Part shown: positions 36,817 to 45,430 of the stretch, piece after piece
Layout: each line of letters begins with the position of its first letter
Position numbering within the stretch: position 1 is the first letter of the stretch
DNA from: Exiguobacterium sp. s122
GTDB taxonomy: Bacteria; Bacillota; Bacilli; Exiguobacteriales; Exiguobacteriaceae
Reading direction: 5' to 3'
DNA: 64,000 bases
Assembly: GCF_018618475.1 (NCBI RefSeq)
Contig: NZ_JACSMD010000001.1
Span: 1,488,001 to 1,552,000, forward strand
Notes under the pieces: generated by a model
Seen by the model: only the letters and a program-made list of their open reading frames with translations
What the model was told of the DNA's origin: nothing
The model's database searches: none
Program-made: the position numbers and the translations under genes

Positions 36817-38339
36817 ACTGTTTCTTCCCCTCTCTTACCGCCGGCCATCAAGAAGCCGAGCTCTTGCTCTGTCGTTTCTTTCGGATCGCGAATCCCGACA
36901 ATCTTCCCTTCATACAAGACGGCGATCCGGTCCGACACGTGTAAGATTTCTTCAAGCTCAAACGAGATGAGGAGGACGGCGCGTCCTTTCTCCCGCTCTT
37001 TGACGAGCTGCTCGTGAATGAACTCGATCGCTCCGACGTCAAGACCACGTGTCGGCTGTGCCGCAATCAACAAGTCTGGCGACCGGTCGACTTCACGGGC
37101 GATAATCGCTTTTTGCTGGTTCCCTCCAGAGAGGGCACGAGCCGGCACATCGACTGACGGAGTTCGGACGTCAAACTTCTCAATTAACGCTTTAGCCTTC
37201 TCCGCGACGGCTTTATAGTTCATCAAACCGCGTTTCGAGAAGGGTTCTTTGTAGTACGTTTGCAAGACCATGTTGTCTCGAATCGAATAGTCGAGCACGA
37301 GACCATGCTTATGTCGGTCTTGTGGGATATGGCCCACGCCCGCTTCCGTCACTTTACGTGGGGTGAACCCGGTCACGTCATTCCCGTTCAAGAAAATCTT
37401 GCCGCCCTCAGGCTTTTTCAATCCTGAGATGGCTTCAATCAATTCCGTCTGACCATTGCCATCGATTCCAGCAATTCCAAGAATCTCACCTGAGCGAATC
37501 TGTAAATCCAAGCCTTCGACGACTTCAATGCCTCGACTGTCTTTGACGACGAGCTTTTGAATGTCGAGGACGACTTGCTGTGGATCTGCCTTGGAATATT
37601 CCGCATCAAAGTTTACTTCACGCCCGACCATCATCTCCGCAAGGCGATCCTCGTTGACAGTCTCGTCGATATCGACCGTCCCGATGTAACGTCCACGTCG
37701 GATGACCGTACAGCGATCCGCCACTTGCATGATCTCTTTTAGCTTGTGGGTAATCAAAATGATTGATTTTCCTTCTTCGATGAGACGCTTCATGATTTGA
37801 ATAAGTTCTTGAATCTCTTGAGGCGTCAACACGGCCGTCGGCTCATCAAAAATTAAAATTTCGGCGCCACGATAGAGCGTCTTTAAAATTTCCACACGCT
37901 GTTGCATCCCGACTGAGATGTCTTCGATTTTTGCATCCGGGTCGATTCGAAGCCCGTACTGCTCCGAGATGTCCATTACTTTTTTACGCGCCGTCGCTCG
38001 GTCGACCGTCAATCCGCTCTTCGGTTCAGAACCGAGGATGATGTTTTCTGTGACCGTAAACTTCTCGACGAGCATGAAGTGTTGGTGCACCATGCCGATG
38101 CCGAGATCGTTGGCGATATTCGGGTTCTCAATGTTCACCTTTTCTCCGCGTACGCGAATCTCTCCGCCTTCAGGCTGATAGAGACCGAATAAGACGTTCA
38201 TGAGCGTCGATTTCCCGGCGCCATTCTCTCCGAGCAACGCATGAATCTCGCCTTTACGAAGTTGAAGGGTGATATTGTCGTTGGCTACGAACGTACCGAA
38301 CTCTTTGCGAATATTGAGCATTTCAATAACATATTCCAA
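36813..38339 (-). CDS. nupO: Nucleoside ABC transporter ATP-binding protein NupO
   Basis: Energises the importer. The 508-residue protein has two tandem ATPase domains, as in sugar- and BMP-type systems. The first has Walker A GENGAGKS near residue 37 and signature SVGMQQRVE near 142. In the second, the Walker A region reads GIDGNGQTEL near 295, the degenerate form normal for this family, with LSGGNQQKA near 405. TTG 38339 is supported by GGAGTG 7 bases upstream. An imperfect hairpin separates it from bmpA. Confidence 0.92.
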   Translation of the reverse strand: MEYVIEMLNIRKEFGTFVANDNITLQLRKGEIHALLGENGAGKSTLMNVLFGLYQPEGGEIRVRGEKVNIENPNIANDLGIGMVHQHFMLVEKFTVTENIILGSEPKSGLTVDRATARKKVMDISEQYGLRIDPDAKIEDISVGMQQRVEILKTLYRGAEILIFDEPTAVLTPQEIQELIQIMKRLIEEGKSIILITHKLKEIMQVADRCTVIRRGRYIGTVDIDETVNEDRLAEMMVGREVNFDAEYSKADPQQVVLDIQKLVVKDSRGIEVVEGLDLQIRSGEILGIAGIDGNGQTELIEAISGLKKPEGGKIFLNGNDVTGFTPRKVTEAGVGHIPQDRHKHGLVLDYSIRDNMVLQTYYKEPFSKRGLMNYKAVAEKAKALIEKFDVRTPSVDVPARALSGGNQQKAIIAREVDRSPDLLIAAQPTRGLDVGAIEFIHEQLVKEREKGRAVLLISFELEEILHVSDRIAVLYEGKIVGIRDPKETTEQELGFLMAGGKRGEETV

Positions 38340-38364
38340 GAAAGTCCACTCCTAACTTTAAGGA

Positions 38365-38390
38365 AAGGGGAACCACATGGGTCCCCCCTT
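38365..38390 (-). terminator. Imperfect hairpin between bmpA and nupO
   Basis: Minus strand AAGGGGGGACCC / GGTTCCCCTT with bulges, then TTCCTT. A partial terminator or mRNA-stabilising hairpin here would give more binding protein than permease, as is common in such operons. Confidence 0.5.
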
Positions 38391-38400
38391 ACTCAATGAT

Positions 38401-39495
38401 TTATTCTACTGTTTTCATGAACTCTTCGAACTCAGCGTCTGTCGCAGGTGCAGTAAGTTCGCCGTCAATTAACTGTTGGCGATACTCGTCTACTTGCGAG
38501 AGGATGTCAGCCGGAACGTGCTCATCAGATGTTTCAGCAATTCCAACACCGTCATCTTTCAAACCGAACTCGATGATTTCTCCACCTGGGAAGTTCCCTT
38601 CCATCGTCTGTTTCGACACTTCATACGTCGCCGTATCTACACGTTTAACCATTGAAGTAAGCGTAACGTCTTCTGGGAGGCCTTCTTCGTATTGGTCACG
38701 GTCAACCCCGATTACCCATACTTCTTCGCCGTTCTTCTTACGGTTCTTCGCTTCTGTGAATACCCCTACACCCGTACCACCAGCTGCATGATAGATGATG
38801 TCAGAACCTGCGCCATACATACCTGATGCGATCGCTGTTCCTTTTTCAGCCGAGTTGAAGTCTTCCGCGTATTTCACGTCGATTGTCGCGTCTGGGTTGA
38901 CGGCCATGACGCCCGCTTTAAATCCGTTTTCGAACTTCTTGATCAAGTCAGACTCGACACCACCGATGAAACCGACTTTGTCCGTTTCAGTCATGAGACC
39001 CGCGATGACACCGACAAGGAATGATCCTTCTTGCTCTTTGAACGTGATTGACGCGACGTTCGGTGCATCAACGACCATGTCGACGATTGCGAAGTTGTTG
39101 TCTGAGAATTGACCAGCGACCGTTTGGATGTCTTCAGCCATCAAGAAGCCGATTCCGTAGATCAAGTTGAAGTTGTCACGTGCCAATTGTTGCAAGTTTG
39201 GCTGATAGTCTGCTTGTTTAGAAGATTGAAGGTATTTGAATCCTTCGTTTTCCGTCAAGTTGTTGTCTTCACCGAACTTCGTGAGACCTTCCCAAGCTGA
39301 TTGGTTGAACGACTTGTCATCTACGCCGCCCGTATCCGTTACCATCGCTACTTTGAAGTCGCCAGCTTCGCTGCCGCCGCCTTCTCCGTTTGAAGCGCCT
39401 TCATTGTCGTCCCCGCCGCCACATGCTGCGAGTACTGTCGAGAGCGTAAGACCTGCTGCTAAAGCTGAGAGAATCGTTTTTTTCTTGTTCATCAT
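38401..39495 (-). CDS. bmpA: BMP-family nucleoside-binding lipoprotein
   Basis: Substrate-binding protein of the importer (B. subtilis YufN/NupN type), anchored outside the membrane. The 364-residue precursor has a signal peptide with lipobox LAAC (Cys about 25) and a Gly/Glu-rich linker. The binding domain contains VAMVTDTGGVDDKSFNQSAWEG and DIIYHAAGGTGVGVF. Adjacent ATGs at 39495 and 39492 are both possible starts. First gene of the operon; a cre box lies about 75 bases upstream. Confidence 0.93.
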   Translation of the reverse strand: MMNKKKTILSALAAGLTLSTVLAACGGGDDNEGASNGEGGGSEAGDFKVAMVTDTGGVDDKSFNQSAWEGLTKFGEDNNLTENEGFKYLQSSKQADYQPNLQQLARDNFNLIYGIGFLMAEDIQTVAGQFSDNNFAIVDMVVDAPNVASITFKEQEGSFLVGVIAGLMTETDKVGFIGGVESDLIKKFENGFKAGVMAVNPDATIDVKYAEDFNSAEKGTAIASGMYGAGSDIIYHAAGGTGVGVFTEAKNRKKNGEEVWVIGVDRDQYEEGLPEDVTLTSMVKRVDTATYEVSKQTMEGNFPGGEIIEFGLKDDGVGIAETSDEHVPADILSQVDEYRQQLIDGELTAPATDAEFEEFMKTVE

Positions 39496-39530
39496 CGTCG
39501 TGTTTCCCCTTTCGGTTCATAACAATTTAG

Positions 39531-39580
39531 GTTGTCATGTTGTCAGTAGTCATTACACCGGTATAAGAAAGCGCTTTCAC
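39531..39580 (-). promoter_or_regulatory. bmpA control region: cre box and repeated TTGTCA
   Basis: At 39566-39580 the minus strand reads GTGAAAGCGCTTTCT, matching the CcpA cre core TGAAAGCG..TTTC with perfect dyad symmetry. Three TTGTCA-like repeats (plus strand 39532, 39540, 39547) lie between it and the gene at 7-8 base steps and might bind another regulator. No convincing sigma-A pair was found; the best is CTGACA and TGTTAT with a 16-base spacer. Confidence 0.55.
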
Positions 39581-39623
39581 GCCATTCCCCAAAAATAACC
39601 TCTCCGAATGTCAAATACGTGTT

Positions 39624-40343
39624 TTAGACGCGTTTGCGGACGACGTGGAAGTCAAAGCGGTCCGCTCGGAAAAAGTTTGCCGAATCGAGCAACGGTAGGT
39701 CGCTTTCATCGTAATGCAATTGCTTTAAAGCGAGTAACGGTTGGTCCGTTTGAAGTTGTGTCGAGATTTCTGTGCTCACACTCGGTTCGATGTGCGTAAT
39801 CGCGTACGCGACCCGACGTCCTACCTCTTGTTCCAGCGCGTCAAATAACGACTTCCCTTCTGTCAATGCTTCAGGATTAGAAACGAGATGTGCGGGGATT
39901 TTGTCCACGCAGTATACGACCGGTGTCTCGTCTGCATAGCGAATCCGGACAATCCGATAAATCGGAGAATTCGGTTCGACTTTTAAACGCTCGGCTTCTC
40001 TCTCTGTCGCTAACACCTTTTCGGCCACCAATACTTTCGTTCCCGGTGTCATTTTGGCACGCGTGATCATGTCCGTTACGCTGAACAGCTCTTCAATCCC
40101 CGATGTGAACGGAGGTTTAGAACTAATGAACGTCCCGACGCCATGTTTACGCACGACAAATTTCTCGTCTTCGAGAATCCGAAGCGCTTCTCGGAGCGTC
40201 GCACGACTAACCCCTAGCTGCTTCGATAACTCGAACTCTGAAGGAAGTTTTTCCCCCTCACGATAGACACCCTCATCGATATCCTGCTTGATTTTCTCAA
40301 TCACGCGGAGATAGAGCAAGCGATGATCGAGCTTGATCGACAT
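39624..40343 (-). CDS. ymfC: GntR-family regulator with UTRA domain, YmfC-like
   Basis: Transcriptional regulator of 239 residues. The N-terminal GntR winged helix covers about residues 10-75 (EGEKLPSEFELSKQLGVSRATLREALRILE). The C-terminal UTRA effector domain covers about 95-235 (PIYRIVRIRYADETPVVYCVDKIP). Position next to ftsK/spoIIIE equals B. subtilis ymfC. The adjacent bmpA-nupOPQ operon on the same strand is a plausible target (inference). ATG 40343 follows AAAGGTGG. Confidence 0.88.
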   Translation of the reverse strand: MSIKLDHRLLYLRVIEKIKQDIDEGVYREGEKLPSEFELSKQLGVSRATLREALRILEDEKFVVRKHGVGTFISSKPPFTSGIEELFSVTDMITRAKMTPGTKVLVAEKVLATEREAERLKVEPNSPIYRIVRIRYADETPVVYCVDKIPAHLVSNPEALTEGKSLFDALEQEVGRRVAYAITHIEPSVSTEISTQLQTDQPLLALKQLHYDESDLPLLDSANFFRADRFDFHVVRKRV

Positions 40344-40414
40344 GGGCCTCACCACCTTTACCTATTGTTACCAGTGCTCAGACATCTGACGTATGAATGC
40401 CCTTGCCAATATTA

Positions 40415-40443
40415 AGTATAGGGATTCCAGAAAAAGAACGCAA
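40415..40443 (-). promoter_or_regulatory. Sigma-A promoter of ymfC
   Basis: Minus-strand -35 TTGCGT (40438-40443), 17-base spacer, -10 TATACT (40415-40420). The inverted repeat at 40378-40389 lies about 20-30 bases downstream of the expected transcription start, a position suited to autorepression. Confidence 0.75.
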
Positions 40444-40694
40444 TACTTTTTGTTCGGAATCAAGGAAATATTTTGACGTGAAGGAATTCAGTGCGTCCTG
40501 TAGTCTATTTTACCTGTTCCTTCAGCCTTTGCAAAGTTTTTGTAAAATGAAAACGATATTAAAAAATGAAAGCGGTTCAACTGTTTTAGTAGTATGTCGT
40601 ATTAGGTATTTTAGGCTATATATGCTACGTCATTCCCGATGATTGCTTCCATTGTCTGAATTTAGCATACATTTGATTCATTCCAAAATATAAA

Positions 40695-40742
40695 CAAAAA
40701 GCGAACAATAATATCTATAAAGATACCATTGTTCGCTTTTTT
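40695..40742. terminator. Terminator after ftsK
   Basis: Perfect stem AAAAAGCGAACAAT / ATTGTTCGCTTTTT with an 18-base loop that itself can pair (ATATCT / AGATA). T runs on both strands; it ends five bases from the ftsK stop. Confidence 0.85.
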
Positions 40743-40746
40743 AAAA

Positions 40747-42957
40747 TTATCCTTCCGACTCATTGACGAGCACTTTCCTTGGTTTCGAACCTTCAGATGG
40801 ACCGACATATCCCGCTTGCTCAAGCGAATCGATCAATCGTGCGGCACGGTTGTATCCAATTCGGAACCGGCGCTGAATCATCGAAGTGGAGGCCGTTTCC
40901 TGGGTCATGATGAACTGGACGACTTCTCCGAACAACGAATCGTCCGAATCAATTGTCGTCACTTCTTCTTCTTTTGGCATCATCGCCTCGACATATTGTG
41001 CCCGTTGCTGGGCGATGACATGGTTGACGACCGTCTCGACTTCTTGATCCGACACGAAGGCGCCTTGAACTCGAATCGGCTTGTTCATCCCGTTAGCGAG
41101 CATGAGCATGTCCCCTCGACCAAGTAACTTCTCGGCCCCACCCCCATCTAGAATCGTTCGGGAATCCGTCTGGGACGAGACAGCGAACGCGATGCGTGAC
41201 GGAATATTCGCCTTAATGACGCCTGTAATGACGTCTACGGAAGGACGCTGTGTTGCGAGTACCATATGAATCCCTGCAGCCCGCGCCATCTGTGCGAGGC
41301 GCATGATGGCGTCCTCGACATCGTTCGACGCGACCATCATGAGGTCGGCGAGTTCATCGACAATCACGACGATGAACGGAAGACGTTTCGCATCCTCATC
41401 TTCCGACTTGTCGACGAGTTCGTTATATCCCTCGATGTTTCGTACACCGTAACGACTAAACAGCTCGTAACGTCGTTCCATCTCGGCAACGACTTGTTTG
41501 AGCGCTTGGGCCGCCTTTTTCGGGTCGGTGACGACCGGCGTCAGCAAATGCGGGACGCCGTTATAGACGTTTAACTCGACCATCTTCGGATCGATCATCA
41601 TCAATCGGACCTCGTCCGGGCGGGTGCGCATTAAAATCGAAACAATCATCCCATTAATGCAAACCGACTTTCCAGAACCCGTCGACCCGGCCACGAGCAA
41701 GTGCGGCATTTTATTCAACGCGACAGTCACCGTCTCACCACTGATGCTACGCCCGAGCGCGACAAGTAACGATGACGAATCCCGTTTGACCGGCTCCGCC
41801 TCGAGCACTTCTCGCAAGCATACGGGAGCGACTTCTTGGTTCGGCACCTCAATCCCAATCGCCGCTTTGCCTGGAATCGGCGCCTCGATACGGATGTCTT
41901 TCGCCGCGAGCGCGAGCGCCAAGTCGTCACTGAGCGATGTGATCCGGCTCACTTTCACACCGATATCCGGTTGGAGCTCATATTTTGTCACGGTCGGTCC
42001 GAGATGAATTTTCAACACTTTCACACCGACACCGAACGATTTGAGCGTTTGGACGAGTTTTGTCGCATTCGCTTTCAAACGGGCGTTCTCACCCGACAAA
42101 TCCGTGACGACCGGTTCGGACAAAATGGTGAACGTCGGGAGCTCATACGTGTCCGAGACGTCTTGCGCTGCCGTCATCATCATATCTTCGGTCGCCATGT
42201 CCGCAACTTGATCCGTGCTTTCTGCCGCTTTCGTGCCTTGGTTTTGTTCTTGCTTCTCGGCGACGACTTGTTCACTGAATCCGACGATTGGGATGTCGTG
42301 AATCGTCACCGCATCGGTTTCCGGTTCAGGTTCTGACGGTTCGGTCAATGGCTTTGATTCTCGCTGAACGGAAGCCGTCGCTTTTTTCCGAGCCGGAGCC
42401 GTCTTTCGTTCCGGGCGCTCCCGTTCTTGCCACTCTTGCTTGATCGCTTGACCGGACTCGAGCAGTCTTTGGCCGGCACTGCGCCAAATCGTCGGGGACA
42501 GTAAAGAAATCCCGACGACAAGACAAATGATTCCGAGAAAGATGATACCGAAATCGGATAGTAAGTAATGATTCATGTTATAGAGCGCACCATTGATCGC
42601 TCCGCGCTCAGCCCCCCAGACGAGGTCGCCAAACAATAGAAAAGCGAGGAACAGTAAGAAAATCCCCGTCCGCTGGCTCGGCCGCCAATCGCTCAAAAAG
42701 ATGAGCAACGTGAAGCCGATCGCGAGATAGGTCAATGCTCCCCAGCCTCCAAATAACGTGACAGCGAGCATGGAAGTCCGTGTGCCGACCCAGCCGAATT
42801 CAAATAATGAAAAGATGAACGCCGTCACGGCAAGAACGAATGCGCTCCACCCATATGTACGCCACGGAATCGGTTGTTTCTTTCGAGCTTTCGGAGCCGG
42901 TCGTTTCCGTTTTGGCGGTGTTTTCCTTGACTTTGGAGCCACCTTTTTTTGTGTCAC
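40747..42957 (-). CDS. ftsK: DNA translocase FtsK/SpoIIIE
   Basis: Pumps chromosomal DNA at the division septum. The 736-residue protein has a basic N-terminus, four hydrophobic segments at about residues 35-165, and a charged Pro/Glu linker (about 175-290). The motor domain has Walker A GSTGSGKS near 430 and Walker [10 protein letters not shown] near 530. The C-terminal winged-helix gamma domain ([18 protein letters not shown]) is near 695-712. It starts at GTG 42957 behind GGAGGAA. In this apparent non-sporeformer it would serve division only. Confidence 0.95.
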   Translation of the reverse strand: MTQKKVAPKSRKTPPKRKRPAPKARKKQPIPWRTYGWSAFVLAVTAFIFSLFEFGWVGTRTSMLAVTLFGGWGALTYLAIGFTLLIFLSDWRPSQRTGIFLLFLAFLLFGDLVWGAERGAINGALYNMNHYLLSDFGIIFLGIICLVVGISLLSPTIWRSAGQRLLESGQAIKQEWQERERPERKTAPARKKATASVQRESKPLTEPSEPEPETDAVTIHDIPIVGFSEQVVAEKQEQNQGTKAAESTDQVADMATEDMMMTAAQDVSDTYELPTFTILSEPVVTDLSGENARLKANATKLVQTLKSFGVGVKVLKIHLGPTVTKYELQPDIGVKVSRITSLSDDLALALAAKDIRIEAPIPGKAAIGIEVPNQEVAPVCLREVLEAEPVKRDSSSLLVALGRSISGETVTVALNKMPHLLVAGSTGSGKSVCINGMIVSILMRTRPDEVRLMMIDPKMVELNVYNGVPHLLTPVVTDPKKAAQALKQVVAEMERRYELFSRYGVRNIEGYNELVDKSEDEDAKRLPFIVVIVDELADLMMVASNDVEDAIMRLAQMARAAGIHMVLATQRPSVDVITGVIKANIPSRIAFAVSSQTDSRTILDGGGAEKLLGRGDMLMLANGMNKPIRVQGAFVSDQEVETVVNHVIAQQRAQYVEAMMPKEEEVTTIDSDDSLFGEVVQFIMTQETASTSMIQRRFRIGYNRAARLIDSLEQAGYVGPSEGSKPRKVLVNESEG

Positions 42958-43013
42958 TTTCGATTCCTCCTATAAAAAGAAGGCAAAAGTCAGATGACTT
43001 TTGCCTCAATTCA

Positions 43014-44681
43014 TTATATCTCCATGATGATCGGCAAGATCATCGGACGACGTTTCGTCTGCTCGAACAAGAAGACGCTGAGCCGCTCACGAATATTTGA
43101 TTTCAATTCGGTCCAATCGCTTCCAGCTTGGAGACTCTTCTCGATTTGCTTTGTGACGATTCGGTTCGCCTCAGAAATCATCTCTTCGGATTCACGCATA
43201 TAGACGAATCCGCGCGAGATGAGCTCGGGGCCTGAAATCAATTTCTTTTGTTTCCGGTTCAACGTGACGACGCAGAGCACGACGCCGTCTTGCGACAAGA
43301 GGCGACGGTCCCGAAGCACGATGTTCCCGACGTCACCGACACCGATTCCGTCAATCAAGACGTTACCGGCCGGAACTTTACGGCTCATCCGGGCCTTACG
43401 ACCCGTGAACTCGACCACATCGCCTTTTTCGACGATGAAGATGTTATTTGATTTGACGCCGACTTGTTCTGCAAGTTTCGAGTGCGCCATTTGCATCCGG
43501 TATTCTCCGTGAATCGGGAGGAAGTACTTCGGCTTGACGAGGTTGAGCATGAGCTTCAACTCTTCAGCCGAACCGTGTCCCGATACGTGAACTTTCCGCT
43601 GGTTATAGATGACGTTCGCACCTGAACGGAACAAGAGGTCGATCGTTTTCGAAACCGACTTCTCGTTACCCGGGATCGGCGTCGCGGCGATGACGACCGT
43701 ATCATTCAAGCGAATATTCACTTGTTTATGAGCGTTGCGTGCCATTCGCGTCAACGCTGCCATCGGCTCTCCTTGCGAACCCGTCGTCAAGATGACGACT
43801 TTATTGTCAGGGAGTCGGTTCACTTGTGACAGTTCGACGAGCGTTTTCGGCTTGAAACGAAGATAATTGAGTTTTTGTGCCACTTCGACGATATTGACCA
43901 TACTGCGGCCGACAACGGCGACTTTGCGGTCGTTCGCTTCCGCCGCGGCGAACACTTGTTGCAAACGGTGGACGTTCGAGGCGAACGAGGCGACGATGAC
44001 GCGTCCTTCCGCTTGATAGATGACGTCGTTCAATTCGGCACCTACGAGTGACTCCGACCCGGTTTGTCCCGGACGTTCCGCGTTCGTCGAGTCCGATAGC
44101 AAGGCGAGGACACCTCGTTGACCAATCGCGGCCAACTTGTTGAAATCAGACTGCTTCCCGTCGACGGGTGTGTAATCGAATTTGAAATCGCCCGTATGAA
44201 CGATTGCGCCTTGAGACGTTTGGATGCAGACCCCTACACAGTCGGGAATCGAGTGGTTGACGCGGAAGAACGTGATGAAATGATCAGCGATAGTCAATTT
44301 CGTTTTGGCGTCAATCAATCGAAGGTCGACTTCTTTAAGTAAGCCTGCCTCTTTCAATTTGAGCTCGATTAAACCGAGCGTCAATTTCGTTCCGTAGACG
44401 GGAACGTGTTTCAAATCGCGGAGCACGTAGCTGAGTCCACCGATATGGTCTTCGTGGCCGTGCGTGATGAAGATGGCACGGACGCGATCTTTATTCTCTT
44501 TTAAATACGTAATGTCAGGGATGACGATGTCAATCCCGAGCATCTCATCGCCTGGGAACATGAGACCGGCATCGATGACGAAGATGTCGTCGTCTAGTTC
44601 CACGACGTACATGTTCTTCCCGATTTCGCCTACGCCTCCAAGCGCAAAGACGCTAATGTTCTCTGTCTTCTTCTTTGACAC
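43014..44681 (-). CDS. rnjB: Ribonuclease J
   Basis: Endo- and 5'-exoribonuclease of the metallo-beta-lactamase/beta-CASP family, 555 residues. The metal motif HGHEDH is near residue 65, GDFKFDYTPVDG near 155, and the beta-CASP elements are VHVSGHGSAEEL near 355 and PIHGEYR near 382. GTG 44681 follows GGAGG by 9 bases and gives the normal length. The neighbour ftsK marks it as the B. subtilis rnjB (ymfA) position rather than rnjA; sequence alone does not decide. Confidence 0.92.
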   Translation of the reverse strand: MSKKKTENISVFALGGVGEIGKNMYVVELDDDIFVIDAGLMFPGDEMLGIDIVIPDITYLKENKDRVRAIFITHGHEDHIGGLSYVLRDLKHVPVYGTKLTLGLIELKLKEAGLLKEVDLRLIDAKTKLTIADHFITFFRVNHSIPDCVGVCIQTSQGAIVHTGDFKFDYTPVDGKQSDFNKLAAIGQRGVLALLSDSTNAERPGQTGSESLVGAELNDVIYQAEGRVIVASFASNVHRLQQVFAAAEANDRKVAVVGRSMVNIVEVAQKLNYLRFKPKTLVELSQVNRLPDNKVVILTTGSQGEPMAALTRMARNAHKQVNIRLNDTVVIAATPIPGNEKSVSKTIDLLFRSGANVIYNQRKVHVSGHGSAEELKLMLNLVKPKYFLPIHGEYRMQMAHSKLAEQVGVKSNNIFIVEKGDVVEFTGRKARMSRKVPAGNVLIDGIGVGDVGNIVLRDRRLLSQDGVVLCVVTLNRKQKKLISGPELISRGFVYMRESEEMISEANRIVTKQIEKSLQAGSDWTELKSNIRERLSVFLFEQTKRRPMILPIIMEI

Positions 44682-44738
44682 TAACAAAAACCTCCTAGAT
44701 GATTCATATTCTGGTTCGTCCACTTATCGCTATTGAAT

Positions 44739-44767
44739 ATTGTATCGGAAAACGGCTTCATTGCCAA
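44739..44767 (-). promoter_or_regulatory. Sigma-A promoter of rnjB
   Basis: Minus-strand -35 TTGGCA (44762-44767), 17-base spacer, -10 TACAAT (44739-44744). It separates rnjB from the murE-femAB-M15 unit. Confidence 0.75.
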
Positions 44768-44776
44768 CATTTCCGT

Positions 44777-45430
44777 TCAATCGACTAGAGGTTTTAAAAC
44801 ATCAGCGAGCGGCATCGTCGCTTGATCTCCCGGGCGCTTGCCTGCGGCGAGCTGTCGAATCGACAACCCGAAGTCCATCTGCAAGTGCGGATAGTCAGGG
44901 AAGTTACGCCAATCTCCGCCCCATTCGAACCCGAGTGCCTTGCCAAGTTCACCGAGTTCTTGCCAGTCCGGCACACCGGAACGATTATGGTCAGATGACA
45001 AATCGTAGTCAGCCCGGTTGTCATGGATGATGACGAAGTCGACGGCGAGTCCATAGTTATGGTAACTTTGTCCAGCTTTGGCGTTCGTGACGATTTGGCC
45101 CGGCTCCGATCGCCCTTGGGCATAGAGTGCGTTTTGTTCTTCCTCTGAGCGATAGCCGGACGTTAAGCGTACCTCGAGCCCGAGGCACGAGTATGCGAGA
45201 CGGACGAACGATTCGCTTCGCTCCCGGACGTGCGGGTGCAAGTTCGTGAAGGCGCGCTCACTTCGCTCGACGATCGGTTGCTCGGCTTGAGGTGCTCGAT
45301 TGCACATCCCTGCCTCGAACGACGGTTCATCCACCCATGGCATCGGACCAGGGCGCGAGAACGAGTAAGCCAAGAAAATCCCGACGATGAACGCGACCAT
45401 CGCGAACGTCACTACACCGGTCCACCTCAT
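44777..45430 (-). CDS. M15-family cell wall peptidase (D-Ala-D-Ala carboxypeptidase-like)
   Basis: Membrane-anchored or secreted peptidase of 217 residues. An N-terminal hydrophobic segment (residues 5-24) precedes the zinc peptidase domain: TSGYRSEEEQNALYAQGR near 92, the zinc motif SYHNYGLAVD near 120 (H and D ligands), and DYPHLQMD near 182 (third ligand). It overlaps the femAB stop by four bases, so a role in peptidoglycan cross-link editing is likely. Whether it cuts D-Ala-D-Ala or L-Ala-D-Glu bonds cannot be told from sequence. Confidence 0.88.
   Translation of the reverse strand: MRWTGVVTFAMVAFIVGIFLAYSFSRPGPMPWVDEPSFEAGMCNRAPQAEQPIVERSERAFTNLHPHVRERSESFVRLAYSCLGLEVRLTSGYRSEEEQNALYAQGRSEPGQIVTNAKAGQSYHNYGLAVDFVIIHDNRADYDLSSDHNRSGVPDWQELGELGKALGFEWGGDWRNFPDYPHLQMDFGLSIRQLAAGKRPGDQATMPLADVLKPLVD

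Larger units (their letters stand above)
40344..40746. other. 400-bp non-coding control region between ymfC and ftsK
   Basis: No supported gene. From the ymfC side it holds a 12-base inverted repeat TCAGA-CA-TCTGA (40378-40389), a sigma-A promoter (40415-40443) and a second promoter candidate: minus strand TTTGCA at 40530-40535 and TAAAAT at 40507-40512, with a 17-base spacer. Two cre-like boxes (40547-40561 and 40566-40580, each one mismatch) and the ftsK terminator (40695-40742) follow. About 120 bases (40580-40695) are AT-rich without visible structure. Confidence 0.6.

Noticed and set aside
40397-40642. 81-codon plus-strand frame in the ymfC-ftsK gap
   Set aside because: No ribosome-binding site. 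It runs backwards through the ymfC promoters and resembles no protein family; the region is better explained as regulatory DNA.
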